In this document: positions 54,828-64,000 of the stretch, in pieces
Layout: every line of letters starts with the position of its first letter
How positions within the stretch are numbered: the first letter of the stretch is position 1
Source: Acidobacteriota bacterium
GTDB lineage: Bacteria > Acidobacteriota > Blastocatellia > RBC074
DNA: 64,000 nucleotides
Assembly: GCA_016196035.1 (NCBI GenBank)
Contig: JACPYM010000022.1
Coordinates: 154,786-218,785 of the forward strand
Direction: 5' to 3'
The notes under the pieces: generated by a model
What the model saw: the letters and a program-made list of their open reading frames with translations, nothing else
Told to the model about the DNA's origin: nothing
The model's database searches: none
Translations under genes and position numbers: made by a program

Positions 54828-57032
54828 ATGACGCAGCAAACAAAACACTTTTACGAATTCTCGCACTTCCGCGTTGACCCGCAGGAGCGCTCACTTTTTC
54901 GTAAAGGCAAGCTGGTGGCGCTCACGCCGAAGGTGTTCGACACCTTGCTGGCGCTCGTCGAACACCGCGCCATGGTGGTCAGCCGGAATGAATTGTTGAA
55001 AGAGGTCTGGCCGGACACCTTTGTTGAAGAAGGCAATCTCACTCAGAACATTTCTATGCTGCGCAAGCTGCTGGGCGAACACCCGGACGAGCCGCAATTC
55101 ATCGAGACCGTACCCCGGCGCGGCTACCGTTTCGTCGCCGACGTAACCGAAGTCGCCGGAGAGAAATTCGAGCTTCAATCACACCGCGCCGCTGACTCGA
55201 CGCAACCGCACGCACTGCCCGTTTACCCAGAGGTTGAACCTCCCGCACTTACGCGCAAGTCCAGGCTTGGCTGGGCTGCCTTGCTGGCTTTAGGCATCGC
55301 TGGAATCGCCTTTGCGGCTTACCAGTGGATGACGCCGAAACCGACTGCGCATCGGCCACTGGCGGTCAATCGGCTCACCTATACCGGCAAAGTCGCACAC
55401 GTCGCCATTTCGCCCGACGGAAAATACGTCGCGCAGGCCGTAGCGGAAGGCGGCAACCAAAGCTTGTGGCTGCGGCAAACAGCTGCGCCCAGCGAAATCG
55501 AAATCGTCCCGCCTGCCGAAGCCGCTTATCTCAGCCTCACATTTTCAGCCGATGGCAATTTTTTATATTTCGTGCGCGGGCATCAGGACGTTTCCGGCGA
55601 AGGAAGTTTCAGCGAGCGCGGAACGTTGTTTAAGATGCCGGTGCTGGGCAAAAACGAAAAGAAGCTGCTCGATAACGTAGACGGCCACCTCTCGCTTTCG
55701 CCCGATGGCGCGTGGCTGGCGTTTGTGCGCCAAACGCCCAAGCAAGGCAAGTCCGCGCTGATGCTGGCCAAAACAGACGGCAGCGAAGAGAAAGAACTCG
55801 CGCTCCGCAAATTCCCCGACAACTTTTTGCCCGGCGGCCCGGCCTGGTCGCCCGACGGAAAAGTCATCGCCTGTTCAACCAATAACTTTTCGGCGGAAAC
55901 ACCTTATCGCGGCATCGTCGGCATCCGCGTGGCTGATGGAGTCGAAACGCCCATCGGTTCAAAACACTGGTACGGTGCGACGCGACGGCTGGCGTGGCTG
56001 GCCGACGGCAGCGGCTTGTTGGTCTTGGGGTCGGAATATAGTCGCGGCTTGAATCAAATTTGGCGGCTTTCTTATTCTGCCAACGAAGCGCAAAAAGCAG
56101 CGCAAAAAATCACCAACGATCTGAACGATTACACCGATTTGAGTATGACCGCTGACGCGCAAACGATGGCGGTCGTCAGCGCCAACCGTGGCGTCAACCT
56201 CTGGGTAGCGCCTGCTAACGAAGCCACTCGCGCCAAAGCCATCACTTCCGGCTCAGGCCGCGAAGACGGCGTGCGCGGTCTGGCGTGGACGCCTGACGGC
56301 CGCATCGTCTATCGCTCGATGTCGGGCGAAGCGCCGCAAATATGGATCATGAATGCCGACGGCATGGGCGCGAAACAGCTTTCCACTGACAGCGCAGAGC
56401 ATTTCGATCCGACGGTCTCGCCGGATGGTAAAGTCCTCGTATGGAGTTCCAGCGCCGCTGGCCGTCGCAATCTCTGGCAGATGAATTTGGATGGCAGCAA
56501 TCCGCGAAAAGTCACCAACGGCAACAATGAATGGCACCCTGAATTTTCGCCAGACGGCCAATGGCTGATTTTTACGACGATGGTCTATTCGCTGGCAAAG
56601 GTTCCCGTCAACAGCGGCCCAATAGTGCGCTTGACGAACGGCTTATCGTGGCGCTCGGCCATTTCACCAGACGGCCAATGGATTGCTTACAACCGGTTGG
56701 ACGAAGCGAATGGATATTGGCAAATCGGCGTCATCCCGTTTGAAAGCTCGGCGGAACAAGAACCATCACCTAAAATTTTCAACGCCCCCAGCGCCTCGGT
56801 TTTTCGCGCCTTGCGCTGGACGGTAGACGGCAAGGAAATCGCCTATCCCGTTACTGTCGGGAATGTTTCCAACCTCTGGAGCCAACCGTTGGCAGGCGGC
56901 CCGCCGCGCCAATTGACCAACTTCAACGATCAACTCATCTTTGATTTCGCCTGGTCACGAGACGGAAGACAACTTGCGTTGTCACGGGGCATCGTCAATC
57001 GCGACGTAGTCATAATCAGCAATTTCCGCTAG
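54828..57032 (+). CDS. CadC-like winged-helix membrane regulator with PD40 propeller
   Basis: 734 residues. OmpR/PhoB-type winged helix at about 10-105 ('LTPKVFDTLLALVEHRAMVV', 'LTQNISMLRKLLGE', 'IETVPRRGYRFVADV'), one transmembrane helix at about 148-168 ('WAALLALGIAGIAFAAYQWM'), then a periplasmic TolB/PD40 propeller with repeating 'SPDGKW'-like turns. Known: CadC-like proteins activate neighbouring genes from the membrane. Divergent position suggests control of the GHL6/TonB cluster, with the propeller as the sensor (inference). Confidence 0.9.
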   Translation: MTQQTKHFYEFSHFRVDPQERSLFRKGKLVALTPKVFDTLLALVEHRAMVVSRNELLKEVWPDTFVEEGNLTQNISMLRKLLGEHPDEPQFIETVPRRGYRFVADVTEVAGEKFELQSHRAADSTQPHALPVYPEVEPPALTRKSRLGWAALLALGIAGIAFAAYQWMTPKPTAHRPLAVNRLTYTGKVAHVAISPDGKYVAQAVAEGGNQSLWLRQTAAPSEIEIVPPAEAAYLSLTFSADGNFLYFVRGHQDVSGEGSFSERGTLFKMPVLGKNEKKLLDNVDGHLSLSPDGAWLAFVRQTPKQGKSALMLAKTDGSEEKELALRKFPDNFLPGGPAWSPDGKVIACSTNNFSAETPYRGIVGIRVADGVETPIGSKHWYGATRRLAWLADGSGLLVLGSEYSRGLNQIWRLSYSANEAQKAAQKITNDLNDYTDLSMTADAQTMAVVSANRGVNLWVAPANEATRAKAITSGSGREDGVRGLAWTPDGRIVYRSMSGEAPQIWIMNADGMGAKQLSTDSAEHFDPTVSPDGKVLVWSSSAAGRRNLWQMNLDGSNPRKVTNGNNEWHPEFSPDGQWLIFTTMVYSLAKVPVNSGPIVRLTNGLSWRSAISPDGQWIAYNRLDEANGYWQIGVIPFESSAEQEPSPKIFNAPSASVFRALRWTVDGKEIAYPVTVGNVSNLWSQPLAGGPPRQLTNFNDQLIFDFAWSRDGRQLALSRGIVNRDVVIISNFR

Positions 57033-57074
57033 GATGCCTGTCCTGACAACGAGCCTATTTGCAGGGAGCCCAAC

Positions 57075-58391
57075 ATGAATCTTCGCACCATTGCGGCGGA
57101 TATTTTCGCGCGCGCGCTGGCGGCTATCGAAACCGAAGCCGTTATCAACCACGCCTTGCAACGCGATGGCGACACGCTGCACGTCTGCGGTAACGAAGTG
57201 CAACTGCATCAATTCGCGCGCCTCTTGGTGGTGGCCATTGGCAAAGCCGCGCTGCCGATGGCGCGGGCTGCCGAACGTTCTTTGGGCGACCGCATCACCG
57301 AGGGCCTCGTGGCGACCAACGCCGTGACCGGCGCAGTGCCCCAACGCTTTCAGGTCTTCACCGGCGGCCATCCCCTGCCCAACCAAGGCAGCCTGGACGC
57401 CGCTGCCGCCGCGTTAAAACTGCTGCGCGCGGCAAATGACGAAAAGACCTTGGTGCTGTTTTTGATTTCGGGCGGCGGCTCGGCGGTCTTTGAAAAACCG
57501 GTCAACGATTCGATGACGCTGGACGATTTGCAAACCATCAATCGCGTGCTGGTCGGCTGTGGCGCGGTCATCAATGAGATGAACCTCGTGCGGCGCTTTC
57601 TGTCTGCCGTGAAAGGCGGGCGCTTGGCGGAAGCGGCCTGCAAAGCGCGGCAGATTTCGCTCTACATTTCGGATGTGAATAGCGACGATTTGGCAACGGT
57701 GTCTTCCGGCCCAACCTTGCCCAGCACCGCGACCCGCACCGATTTTGACCGCGTCATCGCCAAATACGATCTGCTCAGCAAGTTTCCGCCGCACGTCACC
57801 GCGCTGATTACCTCGGGCGATTTGCCTGAAATGCCGCCGATGATGATGACTGGCGCACGCGCACACCACCTCTTGCTGGACAATCGCGTCGCCCTGCGCC
57901 ACGCCCGGCAAATCGCCGAGCAGTCGCATCAATGCGTGGTTGAAATTGCGGATGACTTGATCGAAGGCGAGGTTGAGGAAATGGCCATGATTCATCTGGC
58001 GCGGCTACAGGCCTTACACATCGCCCATCCTGGCAGAACCGTCTGCTTGCTCTCCGGCGGCGAAGTCATCTGCCCGGTGCGCGGCAATGGACAGGGCGGA
58101 CGCAATCAGGAATTCGTCTTGCGCGCGGCGTTGCAATTGAACAAGCACAGCGCCTTAACATCCGTTGCCATTCTCAGCGCAGGCACCGACGGCATTGACG
58201 GCCACAGCCCCGCCGCAGGCGCTATTGCCGACGAAACGACGCGGCTGCGCGGCCAACAACATCAACTCTCGCCAGCGATGTATTTGCAAAACAGCGATTC
58301 GTACAATTTCTTTGCCGCACTTGGCGATGCGATCATGACCGGCCCGACCGGCAACAACGTGCGGGATTTGCGCATTCTGCTAGCGCGTTAA
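57075..58391 (+). CDS. Glycerate 2-kinase (GckA/MOFRL family)
   Basis: Phosphorylates D-glycerate to 2-phosphoglycerate in hydroxypyruvate, tartrate or serine-related catabolism. The 438-residue protein has the DUF4147 N-domain ('VAIGKAALPMARAAERSL', 'GGHPLPNQGSLDAA', 'FLISGGGSAVFEKP', 'NEMNLVRRFLSAVKGGRLA') and the MOFRL C-domain ('GGRNQEFVLRAALQL', 'AGTDGIDGHSPAAGA'). Length is normal. It starts 42 nt after the CadC-like gene on the same strand and may be cotranscribed with it. Confidence 0.95.
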   Translation: MNLRTIAADIFARALAAIETEAVINHALQRDGDTLHVCGNEVQLHQFARLLVVAIGKAALPMARAAERSLGDRITEGLVATNAVTGAVPQRFQVFTGGHPLPNQGSLDAAAAALKLLRAANDEKTLVLFLISGGGSAVFEKPVNDSMTLDDLQTINRVLVGCGAVINEMNLVRRFLSAVKGGRLAEAACKARQISLYISDVNSDDLATVSSGPTLPSTATRTDFDRVIAKYDLLSKFPPHVTALITSGDLPEMPPMMMTGARAHHLLLDNRVALRHARQIAEQSHQCVVEIADDLIEGEVEEMAMIHLARLQALHIAHPGRTVCLLSGGEVICPVRGNGQGGRNQEFVLRAALQLNKHSALTSVAILSAGTDGIDGHSPAAGAIADETTRLRGQQHQLSPAMYLQNSDSYNFFAALGDAIMTGPTGNNVRDLRILLAR

Positions 58392-58402
58392 TTGAGGCGG
58401 AC

Positions 58403-58503
58403 TTGGCCACAGAGGTACGCAGTCACCGAGAGAAAACGAGAAAGGTTCAGCACAAGCTTCTCTCTCTAATTTTTTCTCTGTGACTCCGTGCCTCTGTGGC
58501 CAA
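58403..58503. repeat. Inverted repeat of the CCACAGAG family
   Basis: The arms 58403-58436 and 58472-58503 pair imperfectly ('ttggccacagagg...' against '...cctctgtggccaa'). It is the third member of the family seen at 7456-7542 and 8450-8545, and lies between two convergent genes. Confidence 0.75.
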
Positions 58504-58519
58504 CGCTCTTGTTTCGCAG

Positions 58520-59473
58520 TTATTGCCTTGGCGTCGAGGTCGCCGATTGCGTTTGGCCCAAGCCACGATTGAGCAGGATTTTGACTTCCACCCGCCGGTT
58601 TTGCGCGCGGCCCGCGGCAGTGGTGTTGTCGGCCACGGCGTCCGCTTTGCCGTAACCCATCGGCGTAATAAACCGGCGCACCGGAATTTTGTGCGTGATC
58701 GTCAGGTATTGCACCACCACCTCGGCGCGCTCGCGGCTGAGTTGAAAATTCTTGGCCGCAGCACCGGACGAATCGGTGTGGCCCGCCACTTCGATCATAA
58801 ACCCCTTGGCACTGAGCGCCTTTTGCGCCAAAGCATCGAGTTGCTGTTTGGCCTCAGGCGAAAGCAGCGCGCTGTTGACTTTGAAATTGACGGTGACCGT
58901 TTGATCCACGTCGAAATCATCGAGCGCCGAGATGCGTTCGTTGGCGACGCGCACTTCCTTTTTCGCCTCTTCGGCCACGGCGTAAAGCTCATCCATCTGG
59001 CCCGACATGCGCTCCTGATTCGCCTCTACGGGATTGACGCGCGTGTCGGTCGTAACGGCGGCGCGCATATCCGCATCCTTAAACCGCACCTTGTCGGCCA
59101 CGAGTTGCCCCTGCGCATCGCCGCGCCCTTCGACTTCGACAATCAGCCCGCGCAGGATGTCGGTGACCGCGTATTTCTTGCCGAAGCGCAGGAACCCGCC
59201 ATAGGTTTTGATGCTCGTGTTGTCAGTCAACAGCACCTGGTAATCCTTGCGGTTGCGATCCCGGATCGTAAACGTATCGGCATCACGGCTGATGACCACA
59301 CCCTTAAAATTCAGCTTCGCACCATTCGGCACGGGCTGTGTGCTAAGCGTTTTTTGTGGCGCAGGTTGGAGCCTTACGTTTTGCCCAACCACCAGCGAAG
59401 TCGTAACCAACAACAACGCCCAACTCGCCACAAGCGTGACGGCCCGCCCTTGCGTTCTTCCATTCACGTGCAT
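58520..59473 (-). CDS. OmpA-family peptidoglycan-binding protein
   Basis: 317 residues: signal peptide ('WALLLVTTSLVVGQ'), an OB-like DUF5666-type domain (about 50-135, 'GVVISRDADTFTIRDRN'), a short helix, and a C-terminal OmpA domain (about 195-305) with 'EVAGHTDSSGAAAKNFQLSR' and 'AQNRRVEVKIL', the Asp and Arg that bind diaminopimelate. No beta-barrel is present, so it is probably a periplasmic or lipid-free anchor between peptidoglycan and envelope. The start follows 'cggaggtaact'. Confidence 0.9.
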   Translation of the reverse strand: MHVNGRTQGRAVTLVASWALLLVTTSLVVGQNVRLQPAPQKTLSTQPVPNGAKLNFKGVVISRDADTFTIRDRNRKDYQVLLTDNTSIKTYGGFLRFGKKYAVTDILRGLIVEVEGRGDAQGQLVADKVRFKDADMRAAVTTDTRVNPVEANQERMSGQMDELYAVAEEAKKEVRVANERISALDDFDVDQTVTVNFKVNSALLSPEAKQQLDALAQKALSAKGFMIEVAGHTDSSGAAAKNFQLSRERAEVVVQYLTITHKIPVRRFITPMGYGKADAVADNTTAAGRAQNRRVEVKILLNRGLGQTQSATSTPRQ

Positions 59474-59663
59474 AGTTACCTCCGTCTATTCCAATAAAAA
59501 CTGCAATAGACAATTCCGAACATCGTTTCATCTGGGGGAAACTAGATTGACTGGGGGAAAGAGCGAGAAAATCGTACTCAACCCTGGCACAATAAGCAAC
59601 GAACCTTTACGGTAAAATTCAGAGTTTGATTATCACTATCTAGTGCTCGCTTAAAAGAACTCC

Positions 59664-60449
59664 ATGCGCAGTTACAACTATCTGCCCAGCGCACCGCTCA
59701 ATGATTTCATTGCATCATTCTGGCACCTCGAAGACTGGAACCTTCCACACCAGCATGAGCGCGTATTGCCCACCGGAACGATGGAGTTGGTCATTGATCT
59801 CAACCCTGCGCACTCAGCGACGCAGACACCTTTACTGAGCGGCATTTTTTCTCAACCCAGCACGATTGGAATCGCTCCTCAGACCACGATGATCGGCGTA
59901 AATTTCAAACCCGGCGGCGCCGGGCCTTTTTTACGCGTGCCGGGCGCCGAGTTACACAATCAACGTATCTTGCTGAATGAGTTTTGGGGCCCGGAGGCAG
60001 CGTTTTTGCGCGAGCGTCTTTTGATGCTGCCCAGCGTCGAGGCTCGCTTTGCCGTACTCGAACAAAACCTGCTCGCCAAATTTGATCAGGCGTGGCGGCT
60101 ACATCCGGCAGTGGCTTTTGCCTTACGCGAGTTTCAACGCGCCGATCAACAGCCTGCTGTCGCCGAAGTGACTGAACAAACCGGCTATAGTAATCGCCAT
60201 TTCATTCAACTCTTCCACGAACAGGTAGGATTGACGCCCAAGCTCTTTTGCCGTGTGCAGCGATTTCAGCAAACGCTGTCTGCGCTTAACACTGCCCGTC
60301 CAATTGATTGGGCTGAACTCGCCATCACGCTGAGCTATTTCGATCAGGCACATCTCATCAACGAATTCCGGGCTTTTGCCGGGTTAAGCCCGACAGCTTG
60401 GTTGGCGCGACGGGGCGAAAACCCAAATCACTTGCCGCTGTTTGATTGA
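59664..60449 (+). CDS. AraC-family transcriptional regulator
   Basis: 261 residues. The N-terminal half is a DUF6597-like sensor ('LPTGTMELVIDLN', 'GVNFKPGGAGPFLRVPGAEL'), and the C-terminal half is the double-helix-turn-helix of AraC proteins ('VAEVTEQTGYSNRHFIQLFH', 'LAITLSYFDQAHLINEFR', 'FAGLSPTAWL'). It is likely to control the adjacent glycosidase-like gene, which begins 86 nt downstream on the same strand (inference). Effector unknown. Confidence 0.9.
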   Translation: MRSYNYLPSAPLNDFIASFWHLEDWNLPHQHERVLPTGTMELVIDLNPAHSATQTPLLSGIFSQPSTIGIAPQTTMIGVNFKPGGAGPFLRVPGAELHNQRILLNEFWGPEAAFLRERLLMLPSVEARFAVLEQNLLAKFDQAWRLHPAVAFALREFQRADQQPAVAEVTEQTGYSNRHFIQLFHEQVGLTPKLFCRVQRFQQTLSALNTARPIDWAELAITLSYFDQAHLINEFRAFAGLSPTAWLARRGENPNHLPLFD

Positions 60450-60535
60450 GGTCATTTTTTTCCAAGACAGCACACGCTTGCGCTCGCCAGAATGCGGCTT
60501 TCCACTCTCAACCCGTAAGAAGGAGCACAACAGCA

Positions 60536-61540
60536 ATGAAAACTTCGGACAATCTCGCGCCACTTGTTTTTGGCATCTATCCCGGCGGCGGGGCAGGCTC
60601 CGATGAAGGTGAAATCACGGGGCCACCCGATGATCCAGCGCAGATCGAAGCCGCGCTGCGCTTGCTGCAAGGCCAGGTTCAGCCGTTCATCATCCGTGCC
60701 TACGAACGCCACAGCGACGCCGAGGCGCCCTCGCCGTGGTCAGCGCGCACGCCGGATCGTTATGAGCAATACTTGCATGCTGGCCGCCAGCTCGATCTGG
60801 TCGTGATGTTTCAATCGGCGCGGGGCGATGTAGCGGGCTACCTGGAATTTGTTCGGGCGCTAATCCGCCAGCACGGCCAGCATTTGTATTCCATCCAAAT
60901 CACCGAAGAAGCCAATTTCACCGATGGCCCCACAGCCATTGATGGCCCCTGGCCCAACGTGCGCGAAGCGTTGGTGCAAGGCGTAATAGCGGCGAAAGAG
61001 GAATTGCGCATACTGGGTGGCAACGCGCGCGTGGGATTCAATTCGACGCCAACCTTTGGGCCAGCAGCGGAATTCTGGACAAGCATCGGCGCGCTCGGTG
61101 GTCAGCCGTTTCTCAACGCGCTCGATTATGTTGGTTTGGATTTCTTTCCCGATGTCTTTCGCCGGGTGGCGCCGGATGGAGAGCCCGGCGATTTGGCGAC
61201 GGCCACGCTGGCTGTACTCGAAACACTGCGGAATGTCTGGCTACCAGCGGCGGGCATCCCGCCCACGCTGCCGATTCACATCACGGAACACGGCTGGGCG
61301 ACTGATCCAACGCGCCCGCCAGCACGGCAAAATGAAGTGGTCGAGCAAGTCATACGTATCGTCCACGAGGCGCGCCAGCGTTTGCACATTGCCCGTTACT
61401 CGCTGTTCGGACTGCGCGACACCGACAGCAGCAAACCGAATTTCTTTTATCAATTTGGCTTGCTGCGGGACGACTACACACCAAAACCTGCTTTTCAGAC
61501 CTATGCTCGGCTGATTGCGGAGTTGAGCGGTGCAGCGTAG
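60536..61540 (+). CDS. Glycosidase-like TIM-barrel protein
   Basis: 334 residues without an evident signal peptide. The pattern of a clan-A glycoside hydrolase barrel is visible: 'VFGIYPGGGAG', 'VVMFQSARGDVAGYLEFV', a strand-4 glutamate in 'YSIQITEEANFT', and a strand-7 glutamate in 'PIHITEHGWATDP', which could be acid/base and nucleophile. The family (GH5/GH39-like) is not certain. Start 60536 follows 'aaggag'. Cytoplasmic location suggests action on an imported disaccharide or glycoside. Confidence 0.72.
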   Translation: MKTSDNLAPLVFGIYPGGGAGSDEGEITGPPDDPAQIEAALRLLQGQVQPFIIRAYERHSDAEAPSPWSARTPDRYEQYLHAGRQLDLVVMFQSARGDVAGYLEFVRALIRQHGQHLYSIQITEEANFTDGPTAIDGPWPNVREALVQGVIAAKEELRILGGNARVGFNSTPTFGPAAEFWTSIGALGGQPFLNALDYVGLDFFPDVFRRVAPDGEPGDLATATLAVLETLRNVWLPAAGIPPTLPIHITEHGWATDPTRPPARQNEVVEQVIRIVHEARQRLHIARYSLFGLRDTDSSKPNFFYQFGLLRDDYTPKPAFQTYARLIAELSGAA

Positions 61541-61556
61541 ACGTAACCGCTAAAGG

Positions 61557-63305
<1,749 letters not shown>

Positions 63306-63540
63306 TTGGTTGTGTGATCTCCTCTAAGAATACTTTTCAGAATGGGGCGTGAAGCTAGGCGGGTTCTGACGCCGGGGTAGTTGGCCTAGCGCAGCAGCGC
63401 CAGCAGGTCTGCCATAAACAATCAAAGCCTGTTCCGAAAGTGCGGTAACGAACACGCACTATAATCAATCGCTTCGCGCATCGGCAAGCAGCGGGCTTTT
63501 GGGTAGCGTCCTAAAGTTGTGTTGCCAGCGAGTGCAAGCT

Positions 63541-63620
63541 TTTTCCCACGAAGCCACACGAAGAAAACACGAAGAACGCCAAGCATCTTCGTGTTTTCTT
63601 CGTGTGGCTTCGTGGGAAAA
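63541..63620. repeat. Perfect hairpin of the CACGAAG family, 35-bp arms
   Basis: The arms 63541-63575 and 63586-63620 are exact complements around a 10-nt loop. Its sequence ('cccacgaagccacacgaag') is the same as the ends of the GxxExxY element at 26889-27381. Confidence 0.92.
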
Positions 63621-63697
63621 ACAGCTTTGTTTTAGGCAGCAACACAGGAATAGGACACAACCGCTTTTTGCGTTGTAATCGCGCGGCGCTGACAGAC

Positions 63698-63754
63698 CAA
63701 TTGAATGAAACAGGCGGCCCGGATGCTCCTGTTGCCGCCTGTTTCATTCAATTG
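63698..63754. terminator. Hairpin 3' of the FG-GAP gene
   Basis: Perfect 21-bp arms (63698-63718 and 63734-63754) with a 15-nt loop. It lies 23 nt past the stop codon of the minus-strand FG-GAP gene, so a terminator role is plausible. Confidence 0.6.
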
Positions 63755-63777
63755 ATTTGAAGCGTTACGCGCGCTGC

Positions 63778-64000
63778 TCAACGCGGTTTGGCCCCGACCG
63801 GCACATCGCCGTTTTGCCCCAGCAAACGCTGCTGCGCCACTTGCGCGCGACTATTGAGGATGTACCAGGTGTGGTCAGCGGCGCGCCACACCGCCAGATC
63901 AGCCCGGCCATCGCCGTCGTAATCGCCCGCGCCCGCCTGATCGTTCAGCGTGCCCCATTGCACGATCCGGTAAGCCTGCGTCGCGCTTTGCCAGAGGTAC
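63778..64000 (-). CDS. FG-GAP/VCBS repeat protein, 3' end only
   Basis: The last 73 residues of a protein that begins beyond the window. 'AGAGDYDGDGRADLAVWRA' is the calcium-binding FG-GAP/VCBS repeat (D-x-D-x-D-G-x-x-D), followed by 'HTWYILNS' and a short tail ending 'DVPVGAKPR'. An incomplete preceding blade ('YLWQSATQAYRI') is also visible. Such proteins are usually secreted, with a propeller or adhesive role. No start can be given. Confidence 0.88.
   Translation of the reverse strand, partial: YLWQSATQAYRIVQWGTLNDQAGAGDYDGDGRADLAVWRAADHTWYILNSRAQVAQQRLLGQNGDVPVGAKPR

Larger units (their letters stand above)
63306..63777. other. Gene-free stretch between glnS and the FG-GAP gene
   Basis: No gene is visible in this 472-bp gap. 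It contains the two hairpins listed at 63541-63620 and 63698-63754; the remainder shows nothing recognised beyond the glnS ribosome site at its left edge. Confidence 0.6.

Overview
The window looks like chromosomal DNA of an Acidobacteriota bacterium, probably class Blastocatellia. The evidence is compositional and by gene family: high-GC coding DNA, a TIGR03437-type exported protein (13003-16641), very large Oar-like TonB receptors with an N-terminal carboxypeptidase-like domain, a CadC-type winged helix fused to a PD40 propeller, and a TPR-CHAT protein. The lineage is an inference. No rRNA, tRNA or CRISPR array was seen.

Layout. 1-8.5 kb (+): TPR-CHAT protein, exported aldose 1-epimerase, glyS, a triplicated-repeat exported protein, uppP. 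8.5-11.8 kb (-): a compact NAD-salvage operon pncB / macrodomain / pncA / nrtR, with a 23-bp interrupted palindrome just before pncB. 11.9-12.7 kb: MNT-HEPN pair. 13.0-16.6 kb (-): 1.2-kilo-residue surface protein whose signal-peptide region carries an 8-bp tandem repeat and whose best start is currently out of frame (candidate phase switch). 17-18.5 kb: divergent arsR / arsI-arsN2 cassette. 18.7-19.6 kb: LEA-like membrane protein.

19.8-33.5 kb (mostly -) is the most unusual part. It holds an FHA - degenerate kinase - MFS fusion, a six-bladed propeller protein, a beta-propeller phytase, four divergent ATP-grasp enzymes of about 265-282 residues, a second MFS protein related to the fused one, and interspersed small mobile or toxin-antitoxin-like genes (GxxExxY, DUF433/DUF5615, hicB with a broken hicA). 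The ATP-grasp proteins resemble both RimK ligases and the inositol-phosphate kinase ITPK family in their Mg-binding D-12-(D/E)-x-N region. Next to a phytase this suggests an undescribed bacterial inositol-polyphosphate or small-molecule system; that reading is a hypothesis.

34.3-42.5 kb: a GAF/SpoIIE phosphatase with AT-richer DNA, an M14 carboxypeptidase, gltX and an L-lactate permease. 42.7-54.6 kb (-): a tightly packed five-gene run of two GHL6-like glycosyl hydrolases, two TonB receptors (one cut by an amber codon) and an MBL-fold hydrolase, with a CadC-like regulator divergent at its head. 54.8-64 kb: glycerate 2-kinase, OmpA-like protein, AraC regulator, a glycosidase-like barrel protein, glnS and the 3' end of an FG-GAP protein.

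Almost every longer intergenic gap contains a long inverted repeat. Two sequence families recur (a CCACAGAG family and a CACGAAG family). One CACGAAG pair brackets the GxxExxY gene as 31-bp terminal inverted repeats.
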